From positions 496,001-560,000 of the forward strand of contig NZ_JACEIB010000006.1 in assembly GCF_013778325.1 (NCBI RefSeq): 64,000 nt of DNA, written 5' to 3'. The stretch's first letter is position 1. Every line of letters begins with the position of its first letter. Source of the DNA: Sphingomonas chungangi (lineage in GTDB: Bacteria; Pseudomonadota; Alphaproteobacteria; Sphingomonadales; Sphingomonadaceae). The notes under the pieces are model-generated. The model was not told the origin of the DNA and did no database searches. It was given only the letters and a program-made list of their open reading frames with translations. Below, piece by piece: positions 15,806-25,170 of this stretch. A program made the translations under genes and the position numbers.

Positions 15806-17431
15806 TCAGTTCGGCTGTTCGTCCGAGGCAAGCGCTGCCGGAAGCGTGAAAGCGAAGCAGGCCCCCGTTTCTCCGTTCAGCGCCCGGATTTCGCCGCCAT
15901 GATCCTCCACGATCGACCGGCAGATCGACAGTCCGATGCCGAGCCCGTCGGCCTTGGTAGTTGCAAAGCTGTCAAACAGATGGTCGGCTATGGCGGGAGA
16001 AATGCCTGGGCCGTTATCCTCGATCTCGACCTTGATTTGACCAGATCCGCTCAGCGACGTTCGGATTGCTAGGATTCGCATCGGCCGGCCATGCTGGACC
16101 ATCGCCTGCTTGGCGTTCACGGCGAGGTTGACGAGCACCTGCTGGAGTTGGGTGCGGTCCGCGTCCACATAAGGCAAGCCTGTGGCCGCATCGAAATGGA
16201 CGCGCACGTCGCTCGACTGCAGGTCGCGGCGGAGAAAATCCAGGGTTTCGGAGACAATCTCGTTGATCGACTGACGTGTACGACCAGCAGGCGTGCGGGT
16301 CGCCATGCCGCGGATACGCTGAATGACGTCGGCCGCCCTGCGTGCGTCTGCGACCATCCGGAAAGCGAGTTGCCGGGCTTCCTCGGCATTGGGCTCGGCG
16401 CGATCGAGCCAGCGCAGGCTCGTCTCCCCGTTCGTCACGATCGCGGCAAGGGGCTGGTTCACCTCGTGGGCGATCGACGCGGTCAGCTCGCCGAGCGTGG
16501 CAATCCGCGCGGCGTGGATGTAGTCCGCCTGGATTTGTTGGAGCTTCCGCTCGGCATCCAACCGGTCCGTGATGTCGATGACCCCTAGTGTGACGACGCC
16601 ACGCTTACGCGTCTCGGGCGACCATGCGACAGTGAACATGACGTCGAGCCGGCGACCGGAATGGTGATACAGGCTGGTCTCGCGCACGAAGGTCGGCTGC
16701 TTTTCGAGGACTGCGACGAGGGAGTCGACAAAGACGGCGTAATTCTCCACCGGCCAATATCGATCGGTTCCGAGACCTACGATCTCCTCCTTGGTCGCCG
16801 CCCCGAACATCTCCAGCGTCTTCACGTTGACATCGAGCACGCGCGTCGCCGCCATCATCTCCCGGACCCGTTCGGGGCGTGCCGCGAAATAGCTGCGTAA
16901 ATCGATATTCTGCTCGCGCAGCGGGAGGAACATTGCGCCCACCGCGTTGAAGTCGATCTCCCAGAAGGAGACTGCCATGGCTTCGAACAGGTTGCGGAAG
17001 CGATATTCGCTCAGCCTGATCGCCTCTTCGTTGGCACGTTGCTCGGTCACGTCGCGGCCGGTCTCGACGATCTGGAAAGGGCGACCGTCGTCATGGCGCC
17101 GTACGGACGCTCGAACCTCGATCCGTAACTGGCTGCCATCCTTGGCCCACCGGGCTAGCTCGCCAGTCCAGCCACCGTCGGCGAGCAACGTGGCGTCGAC
17201 CTCGGCTAGCAGTTCGGGCGGGTCGAGCGGCAACAAGTCCGCGAGGGGGCGACCGACCGCCTCAGCGCGAGTCCAGCCATATTGTGCTTCTGCAGCTGCA
17301 TTCCACTGGATGATCGTGCCGTCTGGAGCTCGCACGATGATGCTGTCGTGGACCAGATCCAGGATCTCGGGACCGCCCATCCAACCGGTCTGCCCCATGG
17401 CGTGCACTCGCGCTAGAGGAACCGCCATCAT
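15806..17431 (-). CDS. PAS-domain sensor histidine kinase (second module)
   Basis: 541 residues. An N-terminal PAS domain (ILDLVHDSIIVRAPDGTIIQWNAAAEAQYGW, read in two parts) ends with a PAC segment (VRRHDDGRPFQIVETGRDVTEQ), and a second PAS-like region follows from about 130. The phosphoacceptor box IATLGELTASIAHEVNQPLAAI has His at about 322; the ATPase domain has NLAVNAKQAM, EDNGPGI and GLGIGLSIC. No transmembrane segment is seen. The ATG at 17431 overlaps the stop of the receiver gene by 4 bp (ATGA), which decides the start. It is similar in layout to the kinase at 1992-3683 and presumably serves the adjoining receiver and FixJ-like regulator. Confidence 0.9.
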   Translation of the reverse strand: MMAVPLARVHAMGQTGWMGGPEILDLVHDSIIVRAPDGTIIQWNAAAEAQYGWTRAEAVGRPLADLLPLDPPELLAEVDATLLADGGWTGELARWAKDGSQLRIEVRASVRRHDDGRPFQIVETGRDVTEQRANEEAIRLSEYRFRNLFEAMAVSFWEIDFNAVGAMFLPLREQNIDLRSYFAARPERVREMMAATRVLDVNVKTLEMFGAATKEEIVGLGTDRYWPVENYAVFVDSLVAVLEKQPTFVRETSLYHHSGRRLDVMFTVAWSPETRKRGVVTLGVIDITDRLDAERKLQQIQADYIHAARIATLGELTASIAHEVNQPLAAIVTNGETSLRWLDRAEPNAEEARQLAFRMVADARRAADVIQRIRGMATRTPAGRTRQSINEIVSETLDFLRRDLQSSDVRVHFDAATGLPYVDADRTQLQQVLVNLAVNAKQAMVQHGRPMRILAIRTSLSGSGQIKVEIEDNGPGISPAIADHLFDSFATTKADGLGIGLSICRSIVEDHGGEIRALNGETGACFAFTLPAALASDEQPN

Positions 17432-17814
17432 GCGGCCAGTACGCGATCGAGGCAATCGAGCAGATCACGCATCTCGAACGGCTTGCGCAACAGACAAAGC
17501 GCGCCGGTCGCTTTCGCCTCGCTGGCCCATTTGGCAACGTCGCGGGCTGTGATCATGATGACGGGGACGGGATCGCCGGCTGCCCGGAGTCTGCGCAGCA
17601 TCTCGATACCGGTCATGCCCGGCAAATGGATGTCGGAGATGATGCAGGCGCATGTGCCGTCATGCTCCGCGAGGAATTGCTCGGCTGACGCATAGCCCCG
17701 GGCCGAGTGCGCCATTGACCGCAGCAGGCCTGCGAGCGCCAACCGGAGAGACTCATCATCCTCGATAATGCAGATAGGTCTCTCGGATTGCACGGGCAAG
17801 TCTATGGTACGCAT
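17428..17814 (-). CDS. Stand-alone receiver-domain response regulator (second module)
   Basis: 128 residues comprising one CheY-like receiver: ICIIEDDESLRLAL, phospho-acceptor Asp61 (IISDIHLPGMTGIE), MITARD and the conserved Lys in LLRKPFEMRDL. There is no effector domain. It overlaps the downstream kinase by 4 bp and follows the FixJ-like gene by 71 bp. The arrangement mirrors the receiver at 1553-1990. Confidence 0.88.
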   Translation of the reverse strand: MRTIDLPVQSERPICIIEDDESLRLALAGLLRSMAHSARGYASAEQFLAEHDGTCACIISDIHLPGMTGIEMLRRLRAAGDPVPVIMITARDVAKWASEAKATGALCLLRKPFEMRDLLDCLDRVLAA

Positions 17815-17885
17815 CGGGAAATTGTCGCAGATCGCGGCCGTGTCGCTAGTATACGTGGGGTGCCCACCGTCATACCTATGTATGA

Positions 17886-18566
17886 TTACCGGCTCTGATC
17901 CGGTTTGACCTGCAATGCTTCGGCCATCCGGACGAGATCGGGGAGGGTCCGCGCGCCCATCTTCCGCATAGCGGCGCCGCGATGAATCTTGACCGTGATC
18001 TCGCTCAACTCGAGATCGCCGGCAGCCTGCTTGTTAAGCCGCCCGGCCGTGACTAACGCCATCACCTGCTGCTCTCGCGGCGAAAGCGTCTCATAGCGGC
18101 TGCGCAAGGCATCCGCGGCCGCAGCGGCGCCCTGTCGTTCGCGATCGCGCTCGATCGCGGTGGTGACAGCGTCCAGCATATCCTGATCGCGAAACGGCTT
18201 TGCCAGGAAATCCACCGCGCCCGCCTTCATGCCGCGCACCGACATAGGAATATCGCCATGGCCTGTCATGAAGACGACCGGGAGGTGGATGCCGAGCCTG
18301 TTGATCTGGTCCTGAAAGTCGAGCCCGTTCACGCCTGGCAGCCGCACGTCGAGCACAAGGCAGCCGGGCTGACTCCCCCGGTCGGCATCGAGGAACTCCC
18401 GCGGCGTACCGTAGGTCCTGACCGCGAGTCCGACCGAGCGGAATAGCGAGTCCAGAGCAAACCGCAGCGACGCATCGTCATCGATGACGTGGACGATCGC
18501 CAGGTCCGGTTCAGCTGCGGGCGCCAACCACGGGTCTCCTCGGAAGATCAACGAAAATGCCATCAT
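17886..18566 (-). CDS. FixJ-like response regulator (second module)
   Basis: 226 residues. The receiver has VHVIDDDASLRFAL, Asp at about 73 (VLDVRLPGVNG), FMTGHGDIPMSV and FLAKPF; the LuxR-type output domain has LSPREQQVMALVTAGRLNKQAAGDLELSEITVK, split over residues 170-205. About 20 extra N-terminal residues precede the usual start, and the AUG at 18563 or a later codon might be used. It heads the second regulator-receiver-kinase module. The upstream epoxide hydrolase gene is separated by a strong terminator, so this module has its own promoter in 18567-18640. Confidence 0.9.
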   Translation of the reverse strand: MMAFSLIFRGDPWLAPAAEPDLAIVHVIDDDASLRFALDSLFRSVGLAVRTYGTPREFLDADRGSQPGCLVLDVRLPGVNGLDFQDQINRLGIHLPVVFMTGHGDIPMSVRGMKAGAVDFLAKPFRDQDMLDAVTTAIERDRERQGAAAAADALRSRYETLSPREQQVMALVTAGRLNKQAAGDLELSEITVKIHRGAAMRKMGARTLPDLVRMAEALQVKPDQSR

Positions 18567-18638
18567 CGGCTCGCTCTCGTCAACGTCGACCGTATGACCC
18601 TGCGGCGCCTGCGGATGGCGAGCATCTGCGGCTATGCG

Positions 18639-18689
18639 AAAAAAGGGACTTGGATGCCTGCCTCGGGGAGGGGCGGCTATCCAAGTCCC
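18639..18689 (-). terminator. Rho-independent terminator of the epoxide hydrolase gene
   Basis: GGGACTTGGAT (18645-18655) and ATCCAAGTCCC (18679-18689) form a perfect 11-bp stem. On the minus strand the stem is followed at once by six T residues (complement of A at 18639-18644). It lies 7 bp after the epoxide hydrolase stop at 18696. This is the clearest intrinsic terminator in the window. Confidence 0.9.
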
Positions 18690-18695
18690 CCGAGC

Positions 18696-19994
18696 TCAGC
18701 GCATCGACCGAAAGCCGGCGCGGAGCTCTGAGGCGAAAAGCTGGGGCTGTTCCCACGCGGCGAAGTGGCCGCCCTTGGGCAGGCGGTTGTAATGGACCAG
18801 GTTCGGATAGGCGCGCTCGGCCCAGCTACGCGGAGCCGTATAGATCTCGTCTGGGAAAGCGCTGATCGCGGTCGGCAGCGCCACGCCTTTGGGTGCGAAG
18901 AATGGGAGTTTGCTTTCCCAGTAGAGGCGCGCGGACGAGACGGCTGTCCGCGTCAGCCAGTAGAGCGTCACGTTGTCGAGGATATCGTCGGGTGTCAGGC
19001 CCTCCGGCTCGCCAGCAAGGGCGCGCGCTATCATTCGATAGCTGCGGATATCGTGATCGAGCATCCAGGCCGCGAGACCGACCGGCGAGTCCTCCAGCGC
19101 ATAGAGCGTCTGCGGGCGGTTGCCCATCTCCTGGGCGTAAGCGAGGCCATGCTTGTAGAAATCGTCGAGCTGAACCCAGGCATACCGCTCCTCGGCGGAG
19201 AGGCCGCTGGGTGCTGGCTCGCCATATTGCAGAGCATGGGAGATCGCCTTCGGCAAAGTCGCGGGCATATTGGTGTGAATGCCGACGAGGCCGGCCGGCT
19301 TCAGCAGCGCCATCTGCTCGGTGACGGCATTGCCCCAGTCTCCGCCTTGAGCGACGTAGCGATGATAGCCGAGGCGCTGCATCAGCACCGTCCAAGCTCT
19401 GGCGATACGGACTGGATCCCAGCCAAGTTCCGTGGGCTTGCCCGAGAAGCCGTGGCCGGGCAGCGACGGGATGACGACATCGAAGGCGTCTGCCGCCGTT
19501 TCGCCGTGGGCTTTCGGGTCGGTGAGCGGCCCGATAATCTTCATCTGCTCGATGATCGACCCAGGCCAGCCGTGTGTGATGATCACGGGAAGCGCATTTT
19601 CGTTGGGGGAGCGGACATGGATGAAATGGATATCGACGCCATCGATCTCGGTCATGAACTGCGGGAGTGCATTGAGACGGGCTTCGCATTCTCGCCAGTC
19701 GTACCCGCCGGTCCAGCGGCGGGCGAGCGCTTGGATGGTGGCCAAGCGAACACCCTGCGTATCGTCACGGACCACTTCCGGCGATGGCCAGCGCGTCGCG
19801 AGCACACGGCGCCGAAGATCGGCGAGATCGTCGGCCGGAAATTGGACACGGAAAGGTCGGATGCCGGTGTTGTCTGCCAGTCCGCGCATGGCGGGGGCCG
19901 TCAGGCCGGCCTGGCCTGCGAGGGACAACGCGCCGATGGCGGTCGTCGTGGCAATGAGCTGCCGGCGGTTTGGGCGTGAGATATCCTGATCCAC
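18696..19994 (-). CDS. Exported epoxide hydrolase (EHN-type)
   Basis: 432 residues. The leader RPNRRQLIATTTAIGALSLAGQ has a twin-arginine-like RR and a hydrophobic core, so periplasmic export is likely. After it comes the epoxide-hydrolase N-terminal (EHN) domain (FRVQFPADDLADLRRRVLATRWP) including YDWRECEARLNALPQF, then the hydrolase core with ITHGWPGSIIEQ (oxyanion hole), QGGDWGN with nucleophile Asp, and GGHFAAWEQP with catalytic His, matching microsomal-type bacterial epoxide hydrolases. A perfect intrinsic terminator follows. The regulator module downstream is on the same strand. Confidence 0.92.
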   Translation of the reverse strand: MDQDISRPNRRQLIATTTAIGALSLAGQAGLTAPAMRGLADNTGIRPFRVQFPADDLADLRRRVLATRWPSPEVVRDDTQGVRLATIQALARRWTGGYDWRECEARLNALPQFMTEIDGVDIHFIHVRSPNENALPVIITHGWPGSIIEQMKIIGPLTDPKAHGETAADAFDVVIPSLPGHGFSGKPTELGWDPVRIARAWTVLMQRLGYHRYVAQGGDWGNAVTEQMALLKPAGLVGIHTNMPATLPKAISHALQYGEPAPSGLSAEERYAWVQLDDFYKHGLAYAQEMGNRPQTLYALEDSPVGLAAWMLDHDIRSYRMIARALAGEPEGLTPDDILDNVTLYWLTRTAVSSARLYWESKLPFFAPKGVALPTAISAFPDEIYTAPRSWAERAYPNLVHYNRLPKGGHFAAWEQPQLFASELRAGFRSMR

Positions 19995-20188
19995 CTGTCG
20001 TCTCCCGAAAAGCGCGTCGGATGCCCGACTGACCGGAGGATGTGTGAAGCGGATGCCGGGCGGACACTATTGTACGAGCGTGTCCGCCGCTCATGCCTTG
20101 GTATGATCGTTAAACACGTGGACGCCATGAGGAGCATCCATATCGATTTCGGCGCGGCCGGGGCCCGTCACCTGAGAAAGCCCCAAGC

Positions 20189-20902
20189 TTAATAATAGGG
20201 GTCAGGCTCGACGTAACCCGGGAGGTTTGACGACAAAGAGTGCTTAAGCCGCTGTCCCTTTTCGTCCACGAGAACCTCGAGCCTGCCTTCCTCCAGGCCA
20301 ACAAAGCCGATGCGCGCAACATCGTCCGGATTGCTTTTCGGGAGATTTAGGCCGGCGGTTAGATCGGTGTCGACGTAGCCAACGTGGAGAGCGACGACAC
20401 GCGTACCCTGCTGCTTAAGGGCGAGCCTGAGATGATTGGTATAGCTCCATGCAGCCGCCTTCGAGACTCCGTAGGGTGTCAGGAAAGGGACTGGCAGCCA
20501 GGACGCGTTCGAAAGGATGTTGATAATTCCAGCTTCTTCGCTTCGGGCAAGAATGGGAGCGAAACTTTGCGATACCCGGACAACGCCATGATAGTTCACC
20601 TCGAAGACGGCCCTCGAAACCTCCTCGACATGGTCGTCGAGCGCGTCGCGCACGGAGCCTCCGATCCCCGCGTTGTTTACCAGAAGCGTCACGTCGGCCG
20701 CCTGCAGCACGGCCGCCGCGACGGACTGGGGATCGGTCACATCGATCTGGACAGGGATGAGACCCGACTCATCAAAGCCTTCCACCTTGCGCATCCCGGC
20801 GTAGACTTTCGCTGCGCCCAGTGCTCTTGCCTGTCTCGCAAAAGCCAAGCCGAGTCCGCGGTTCGCTCCGGTAATGAAGACAATCGAGCCTTGCACCTTC
20901 AT
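20189..20902 (-). CDS. SDR-family oxidoreductase
   Basis: 237 residues with cofactor loop TGANRGLGLAFA, NNAG in LLVNNAGIGG, catalytic region ILSNASWLPVPFLTPYGVSKAAA with the YxxxK pair, and a C-terminal extension LKHSLSSNLPGYVEPDPYY. No strong Shine-Dalgarno is visible before the ATG at 20902. It stands alone between the exported epoxide hydrolase, which ends its own transcription unit, and the sparse region before the arsH remnant. Substrate unknown. Confidence 0.9.
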   Translation of the reverse strand: MKVQGSIVFITGANRGLGLAFARQARALGAAKVYAGMRKVEGFDESGLIPVQIDVTDPQSVAAAVLQAADVTLLVNNAGIGGSVRDALDDHVEEVSRAVFEVNYHGVVRVSQSFAPILARSEEAGIINILSNASWLPVPFLTPYGVSKAAAWSYTNHLRLALKQQGTRVVALHVGYVDTDLTAGLNLPKSNPDDVARIGFVGLEEGRLEVLVDEKGQRLKHSLSSNLPGYVEPDPYY

Positions 20903-21383
20903 CGGACCGGCCCCCTCGTGTCACCCGGTTCGTTGTGGCCTCCCGCCTGGCAGCCACAATGCGAAGCTGCCACGCGCCGCATTTCAGCGTAACATCGATC
21001 GTCAGTGACGAGCAATCTGATCGAAGAAATTTGCTGGGCATAGAAGCCCCGCGGTGGGTCGAATTACCGCAGCTCCATAACGGGGCCTTATCACCAAAAA
21101 ACAGCGGATCGTAGTTCGTCTACGCACGAGAATGAGCACCGCAAGCACGGCCACTGACCGCCGTTGCGACCAAGCCCGGCGGGTACGTCAGGCCTCTGGT
21201 TCAATAATGTGGCATCGCCATTTCGGATCCGCTGGGTTGTCTCAGATGCAGGTCAGCAGCGCGCCCAATTGCCGCCGTTCCCTGACTTTTGAGCATTTCC
21301 TAATTGCTGACGGTCAGCTCACACGTTTGACCGCGCCAGTATGACGCCACGAGCGCTGCTCCGCGAGAAAGGCACACCCTACG
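20903..21383. other. Gene-poor stretch before arsH remnant
   Basis: 481 bp without a credible gene; short frames here show no family pattern. A small nested hairpin can be drawn at 21046-21086 (GCCCCG with CGGGGC, and GCGGT with ACCGC inside). It may be decayed DNA, since intact coding resumes abruptly inside arsH at about 21384. Confidence 0.5.
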
Positions 21384-21734
21384 GCGAGCTTGCGCCCAAC
21401 GCAGGGCCGCACGCTCGCCGTCATGCAGGTGTCGGCGGGATCTCAGTCCTTCAATAGCGTCAATACGCTGCGCCTGCTCGGACGCTGGATGCGGATGTTC
21501 ACGATCCGGAACCAGAGCTCGATCGCCATGGCTTACAAGGAGTTTGGCGACGACGATCGGATGCGCCCGTCCAGCTATTACGACCGGATCGTCGATGTGA
21601 TGGAGGAGCTGGTGCGGATGACCGTGCTAATGCGCCCGCACGTCGCTCAGCTCGTCGACCGATATTCCGAGCGCAAGGAGACCGGTTTACCGGTCGCGCG
21701 CGAGGACCATTCGGCGATCGCAATCGGACGGTAA
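21384..21734 (+). pseudogene. arsH: arsH remnant (C-terminal half of arsenical resistance flavoprotein)
   Basis: The frame encodes [70 protein letters not shown] and VDRYSERKE, all strongly characteristic of ArsH, an NADPH-dependent FMN reductase/organoarsenical oxidase of about 240 residues. Only the last 115 or so residues remain; the FMN-binding N-terminal half is missing and homology stops near 21384. Identical frame and no internal stop indicate a recent truncation. No arsR, arsB or arsC is nearby. It marks the edge of the defence-gene block and may be a scar of insertion or deletion. Confidence 0.85.
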
Positions 21735-21849
21735 ATTCTCGCTCTGGACGACAGGTAACAGGGACCGTGCGTCCTTCAAACGGCACCAAATGGTCGAGCG
21801 CTGCCCAGCTTCTCAGCGCCCATTTGTGGTTATTTCCGAGCCTCGGAGC

Positions 21850-24800
21850 CTACAGGTCATCGAACAATGCAAGCAAGTGGGCATGCCGGACCCGCTCAAG
21901 AACGCTATCGAAAGTCTCGAAGGGCTCGCCGGCCGCAATGTGATGTTGGATCTGCGCGAACTGCCCACGAGCAGAGGGCCGAGACTCCGACTTCAGATGC
22001 ACAGCGTTCGCGAGTTGCTCGGGGCTTGCGCATCCCTTGCGGACCACGCCGCTCAGGGTCTGCAGGACGATTGGTACGTCAGGCTCTTCTCCGGCCGCCA
22101 CGGCTCTCGCCGCGATGATGCGTGCCGGCATGCCGGCGACGAAGGCGAGGTCCGGAACTAGGCGAACCGCGAAGTGCCGCGCAGTCTCGCATGTCTTGAT
22201 GAGATGCTCCTTGGTCCCAATCGCACGTTCGAGCTCACAGAGCGGCTTGCCCGCCATCCACGCAGTCAGCAGCGGTCTGATCTGCGGCAGCGCGACCTTC
22301 GCCTTGGCAACATTGCCGGCGATCGCCCGATAGTCCTTTCCAAATAAACCTTCGATGTCGTTGGGCCTGATCAGATGCATCAACCAAGCCGGGTTGGCCT
22401 CGATCCAGTCGAACAGCGTGTTCATGCAGTCCGTACTGTCACCGTCGAACGCTCCTCCCTCGATCAGCGCTGCCAGACTGGCGACGATCTCATAGGGTAA
22501 TCCCGCCGACGCGGCGACGCGCTCGAGCCAGGTCAGATCCTGCTTCGGCGCCAGCTCATCGCGACGCGCGAGCGCCGCGTCGATGCGGCTCTCGATCCAC
22601 TCGGCCTTGCCCTCCTGACGCTTGCGGTACGCGGCGAAGGATCGCCGGATCATCGCTTTGGCAGGTTCGTCGGGCGCATCGTCCTCGCCGACCGGTAGAC
22701 GGGCGAGGAAATAATCCTCATTGCCTTCATGTGCGTTGGTGTGGATGCGATCGAGCAGGCCAGTGATCGGGTCATCGATCTTCAGGCACTGGTCAGACTG
22801 CGAGAAGATGCTCTGCAACGACATCCAGTGGCGATGGATCGTGTTTTCATCGTCATCGATGTTGATGATCTTGCTCGGCACCACCAGTACGAAGCCTTGG
22901 CCGCCTTCCCCCGCACGACCCGCGCGACCGGCGGCATTGAGCAATTCGTGCGCGTCGAGTTGCTTGAACTTGTCATCCGACACGTCCCAGCGGCTGTCGC
23001 CGGCGATTAGGACCACGTCGCTTGGCAGGTTCATGCCCTGCGCCAGCGTGGAGGTGGCGAAAAGGGCGTCGACACCATCCCGCCGCTTAAACAGCGATTC
23101 GTGAAGCATCCGCTCGGGCTTGAGTAGCTGACCGTGGTGACTGGTGGCACTCCCATCGACTTGGCCGGAGGCGTCCAGCTTGAGGTAGCAGTGCTGCGGC
23201 CCGCCCATCTCCTCCTCGACCAGTTTGCGCCAGCCTTGCTCCTCCTCGGTGAGCACGACGCGGCGTTTGGGCAGTAGGCTACGAAAATGACGGACGGTAG
23301 ATTCGGCGGCGGTCGTACTTTGCACGAAGGTCAAGGTCTTCAAACCATCCTCGGCCGCAGCGGCCGCAATCGTGCCAGCGACGATGTTGCCGTTCGGCGT
23401 CATATACCAATCGCCGGACTTTTCCGACACGCCGGTGGCGAAGGGTACCGCCTCGTCGAGGAGCGCCATTAGCGCATAGTCGTCGCGGTCACGGGTCGCC
23501 CAGGTCTGCCGCAGGCAGAAGAAGGCAAAGGGCTGTGCATCGAGGCGGCTTGCGAGAGGCTTGGGTACGCCCTTGGTGGTGGCGGTAAGCTGCTCCGTGG
23601 CGAGCAGCTCGTTGAGCGCGGTGATGCGTTCAGCTTCGTAGGCCACGCAGCCGCGTGCCTGGCGGGTCGGTTTCCATGCGAGATCGAGCGGGAGGCACGG
23701 GCGGCCGGTGAGCTCGGTCACCCAGCCCGCCATCTCTTCGGCATTTTGCATCATCGCCGATACGAGCAGCAGGTCGGCATCGGGCGCATAGCTGGTGAGA
23801 TTGAGGATGCACAGCATTGCGTCGATCGCCCGCCGGCTGCGGTCGGATTCGCGAGGATGAAGGAGGTGGCACTCGTCGAACACCACCAGCGCGACCTGCG
23901 CGAACGCTTCCGGCTGTATCGACTGCAGCACGAGACAGCGCTCGGGCGTGGTGACGATGATTTCGGGAAGATCGAGGAAATCGGAGAAGGTGATCTCGTC
24001 GTCGAGATCGCCAAGCACGGTGAAGTCCTTGAACGCATTGCCCAGTGTGAAGGCGGTCTGGTCAACTAGCGCCAATGTCGGCGCGAGCACAACGACCTGT
24101 CCGCCGCCCAGCAGCGCAGCAGCGATCTTGAGTTCTGCCAGCGTCGACTTGCCGCCCCCAGTCGGGAAGCTTACTGCCGCGGATACACCCTTGGCGAGAT
24201 AACCCTTTTCCAGCGCTTCGCGGTGATTCCGCCAGAGATAAGGACGCTTGCGCGCGGCGCGGCGAATAACCTGCCACCACGCGCCCGGATCGACACCATT
24301 CGGCGCGGGAACTCGGCACAGGGCTGATTGGGCCAAATCGCCCGACACAGCCAGCAGCAGCTTGGCGATATGGAGCGGCCCGGGAAAGGCACTGAAGACC
24401 TGGGGACCATCAACCTCGAACACGTCGTCGATCGGGGCGACGCACAGGGCGCGTACCTGGGCGAAGATGCGGCGTGATTCTGACATCGCGTCGGCAGCGG
24501 CACCTTCACGTGGAGCGACGAGCAGTTCGCGCGCGAGCTGGATGACACCCGCGTGCAGCCGGCGCAGCAGCGCCTCCACCGCGATACCGCTTGCGCTCGT
24601 ATCGGATGGAGAATCGTAGAACTCGAAATTGTCTTCATCGACCTCGCTGGTGATCACCTCGCGCAGGCGGCCGGTGGCCAGGTTGCCGATCGCGGTCACC
24701 AATCGAGCCTCGGCGCTCAGATCGCCGTCCGGGCGCTTGAGCCGCTTGGCCATCTCTGCGGCATCGCTCTGCGAATCCGCGATCAGGAACAACAGCGTCG

Positions 24801-25170
24801 CGCAGATGTCGTGATCGGCATGGATCGCGTTGATGCTGGAGAAGCGCGGCGCGCCGTCGGCGACGACGGTCTCGGCCATGAGACACAGCTGGTGCGCGGT
24901 GCCCGCCACGAACCCGGCCGAGGCGCGGTCGGCTCGCTCGGGCGTGGTTGCGACGAGGAGTTCCTGGGCCGCCGCCAGACGGCGCATTTCGGCGAGCAGC
25001 TCTATAACGGCTTCGCCGCGCTGCTCGAGGGTCGCGAGACCGCGCAACCGAACTCGCGCCGCGACGATCTCGGCGAAGGCGTTGGTGAAGCGTTGCGGCA
25101 GCTCGGAAAAGTCGAGGTCACCAAGCGGCGGCGCGCGGCCGATCAGGTCGATCGTGACAGGATCAAACAT
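21850..25170 (-). CDS. Ski2-like superfamily 2 helicase, defence (HamB/AbpB-like)
   Basis: 1106 residues. After a 320-residue N-terminal region comes a helicase core: Walker A SFPTGGGKSTLAE (about 334-346), motif Ia VVLAPTLALVDQ, motif II VVFDECHLLHP (DECH at about 432), motif III LLVSAMMQ (about 469), and in the second RecA domain FATSTLAQGMNLPSDVV (motif V) and LLNAAGRAGRAGEGGQGFV (motif VI). This is the Ski2/Mtr4-type layout used by phage-defence helicases such as HamB. Its ATG at 25170 lies 8 bp inside the upstream PD-(D/E)XK nuclease gene, so the two are co-translated and likely form a complex. Assignment to Hachiman or AbpAB specifically is inference. Confidence 0.85.
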   Translation of the reverse strand: MFDPVTIDLIGRAPPLGDLDFSELPQRFTNAFAEIVAARVRLRGLATLEQRGEAVIELLAEMRRLAAAQELLVATTPERADRASAGFVAGTAHQLCLMAETVVADGAPRFSSINAIHADHDICATLLFLIADSQSDAAEMAKRLKRPDGDLSAEARLVTAIGNLATGRLREVITSEVDEDNFEFYDSPSDTSASGIAVEALLRRLHAGVIQLARELLVAPREGAAADAMSESRRIFAQVRALCVAPIDDVFEVDGPQVFSAFPGPLHIAKLLLAVSGDLAQSALCRVPAPNGVDPGAWWQVIRRAARKRPYLWRNHREALEKGYLAKGVSAAVSFPTGGGKSTLAELKIAAALLGGGQVVVLAPTLALVDQTAFTLGNAFKDFTVLGDLDDEITFSDFLDLPEIIVTTPERCLVLQSIQPEAFAQVALVVFDECHLLHPRESDRSRRAIDAMLCILNLTSYAPDADLLLVSAMMQNAEEMAGWVTELTGRPCLPLDLAWKPTRQARGCVAYEAERITALNELLATEQLTATTKGVPKPLASRLDAQPFAFFCLRQTWATRDRDDYALMALLDEAVPFATGVSEKSGDWYMTPNGNIVAGTIAAAAAEDGLKTLTFVQSTTAAESTVRHFRSLLPKRRVVLTEEEQGWRKLVEEEMGGPQHCYLKLDASGQVDGSATSHHGQLLKPERMLHESLFKRRDGVDALFATSTLAQGMNLPSDVVLIAGDSRWDVSDDKFKQLDAHELLNAAGRAGRAGEGGQGFVLVVPSKIINIDDDENTIHRHWMSLQSIFSQSDQCLKIDDPITGLLDRIHTNAHEGNEDYFLARLPVGEDDAPDEPAKAMIRRSFAAYRKRQEGKAEWIESRIDAALARRDELAPKQDLTWLERVAASAGLPYEIVASLAALIEGGAFDGDSTDCMNTLFDWIEANPAWLMHLIRPNDIEGLFGKDYRAIAGNVAKAKVALPQIRPLLTAWMAGKPLCELERAIGTKEHLIKTCETARHFAVRLVPDLAFVAGMPARIIAARAVAAGEEPDVPIVLQTLSGVVRKGCASPEQLANAVHLKSESRPSARGQFAQIQHHIAAGEPFETFDSVLERVRHAHLLALFDDL

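Noticed and set aside
21132-21344. Possible 70-codon gene in the gap before arsH
   Set aside because: No ribosome binding site, no domain and biased composition; it appears to be decayed or non-coding.
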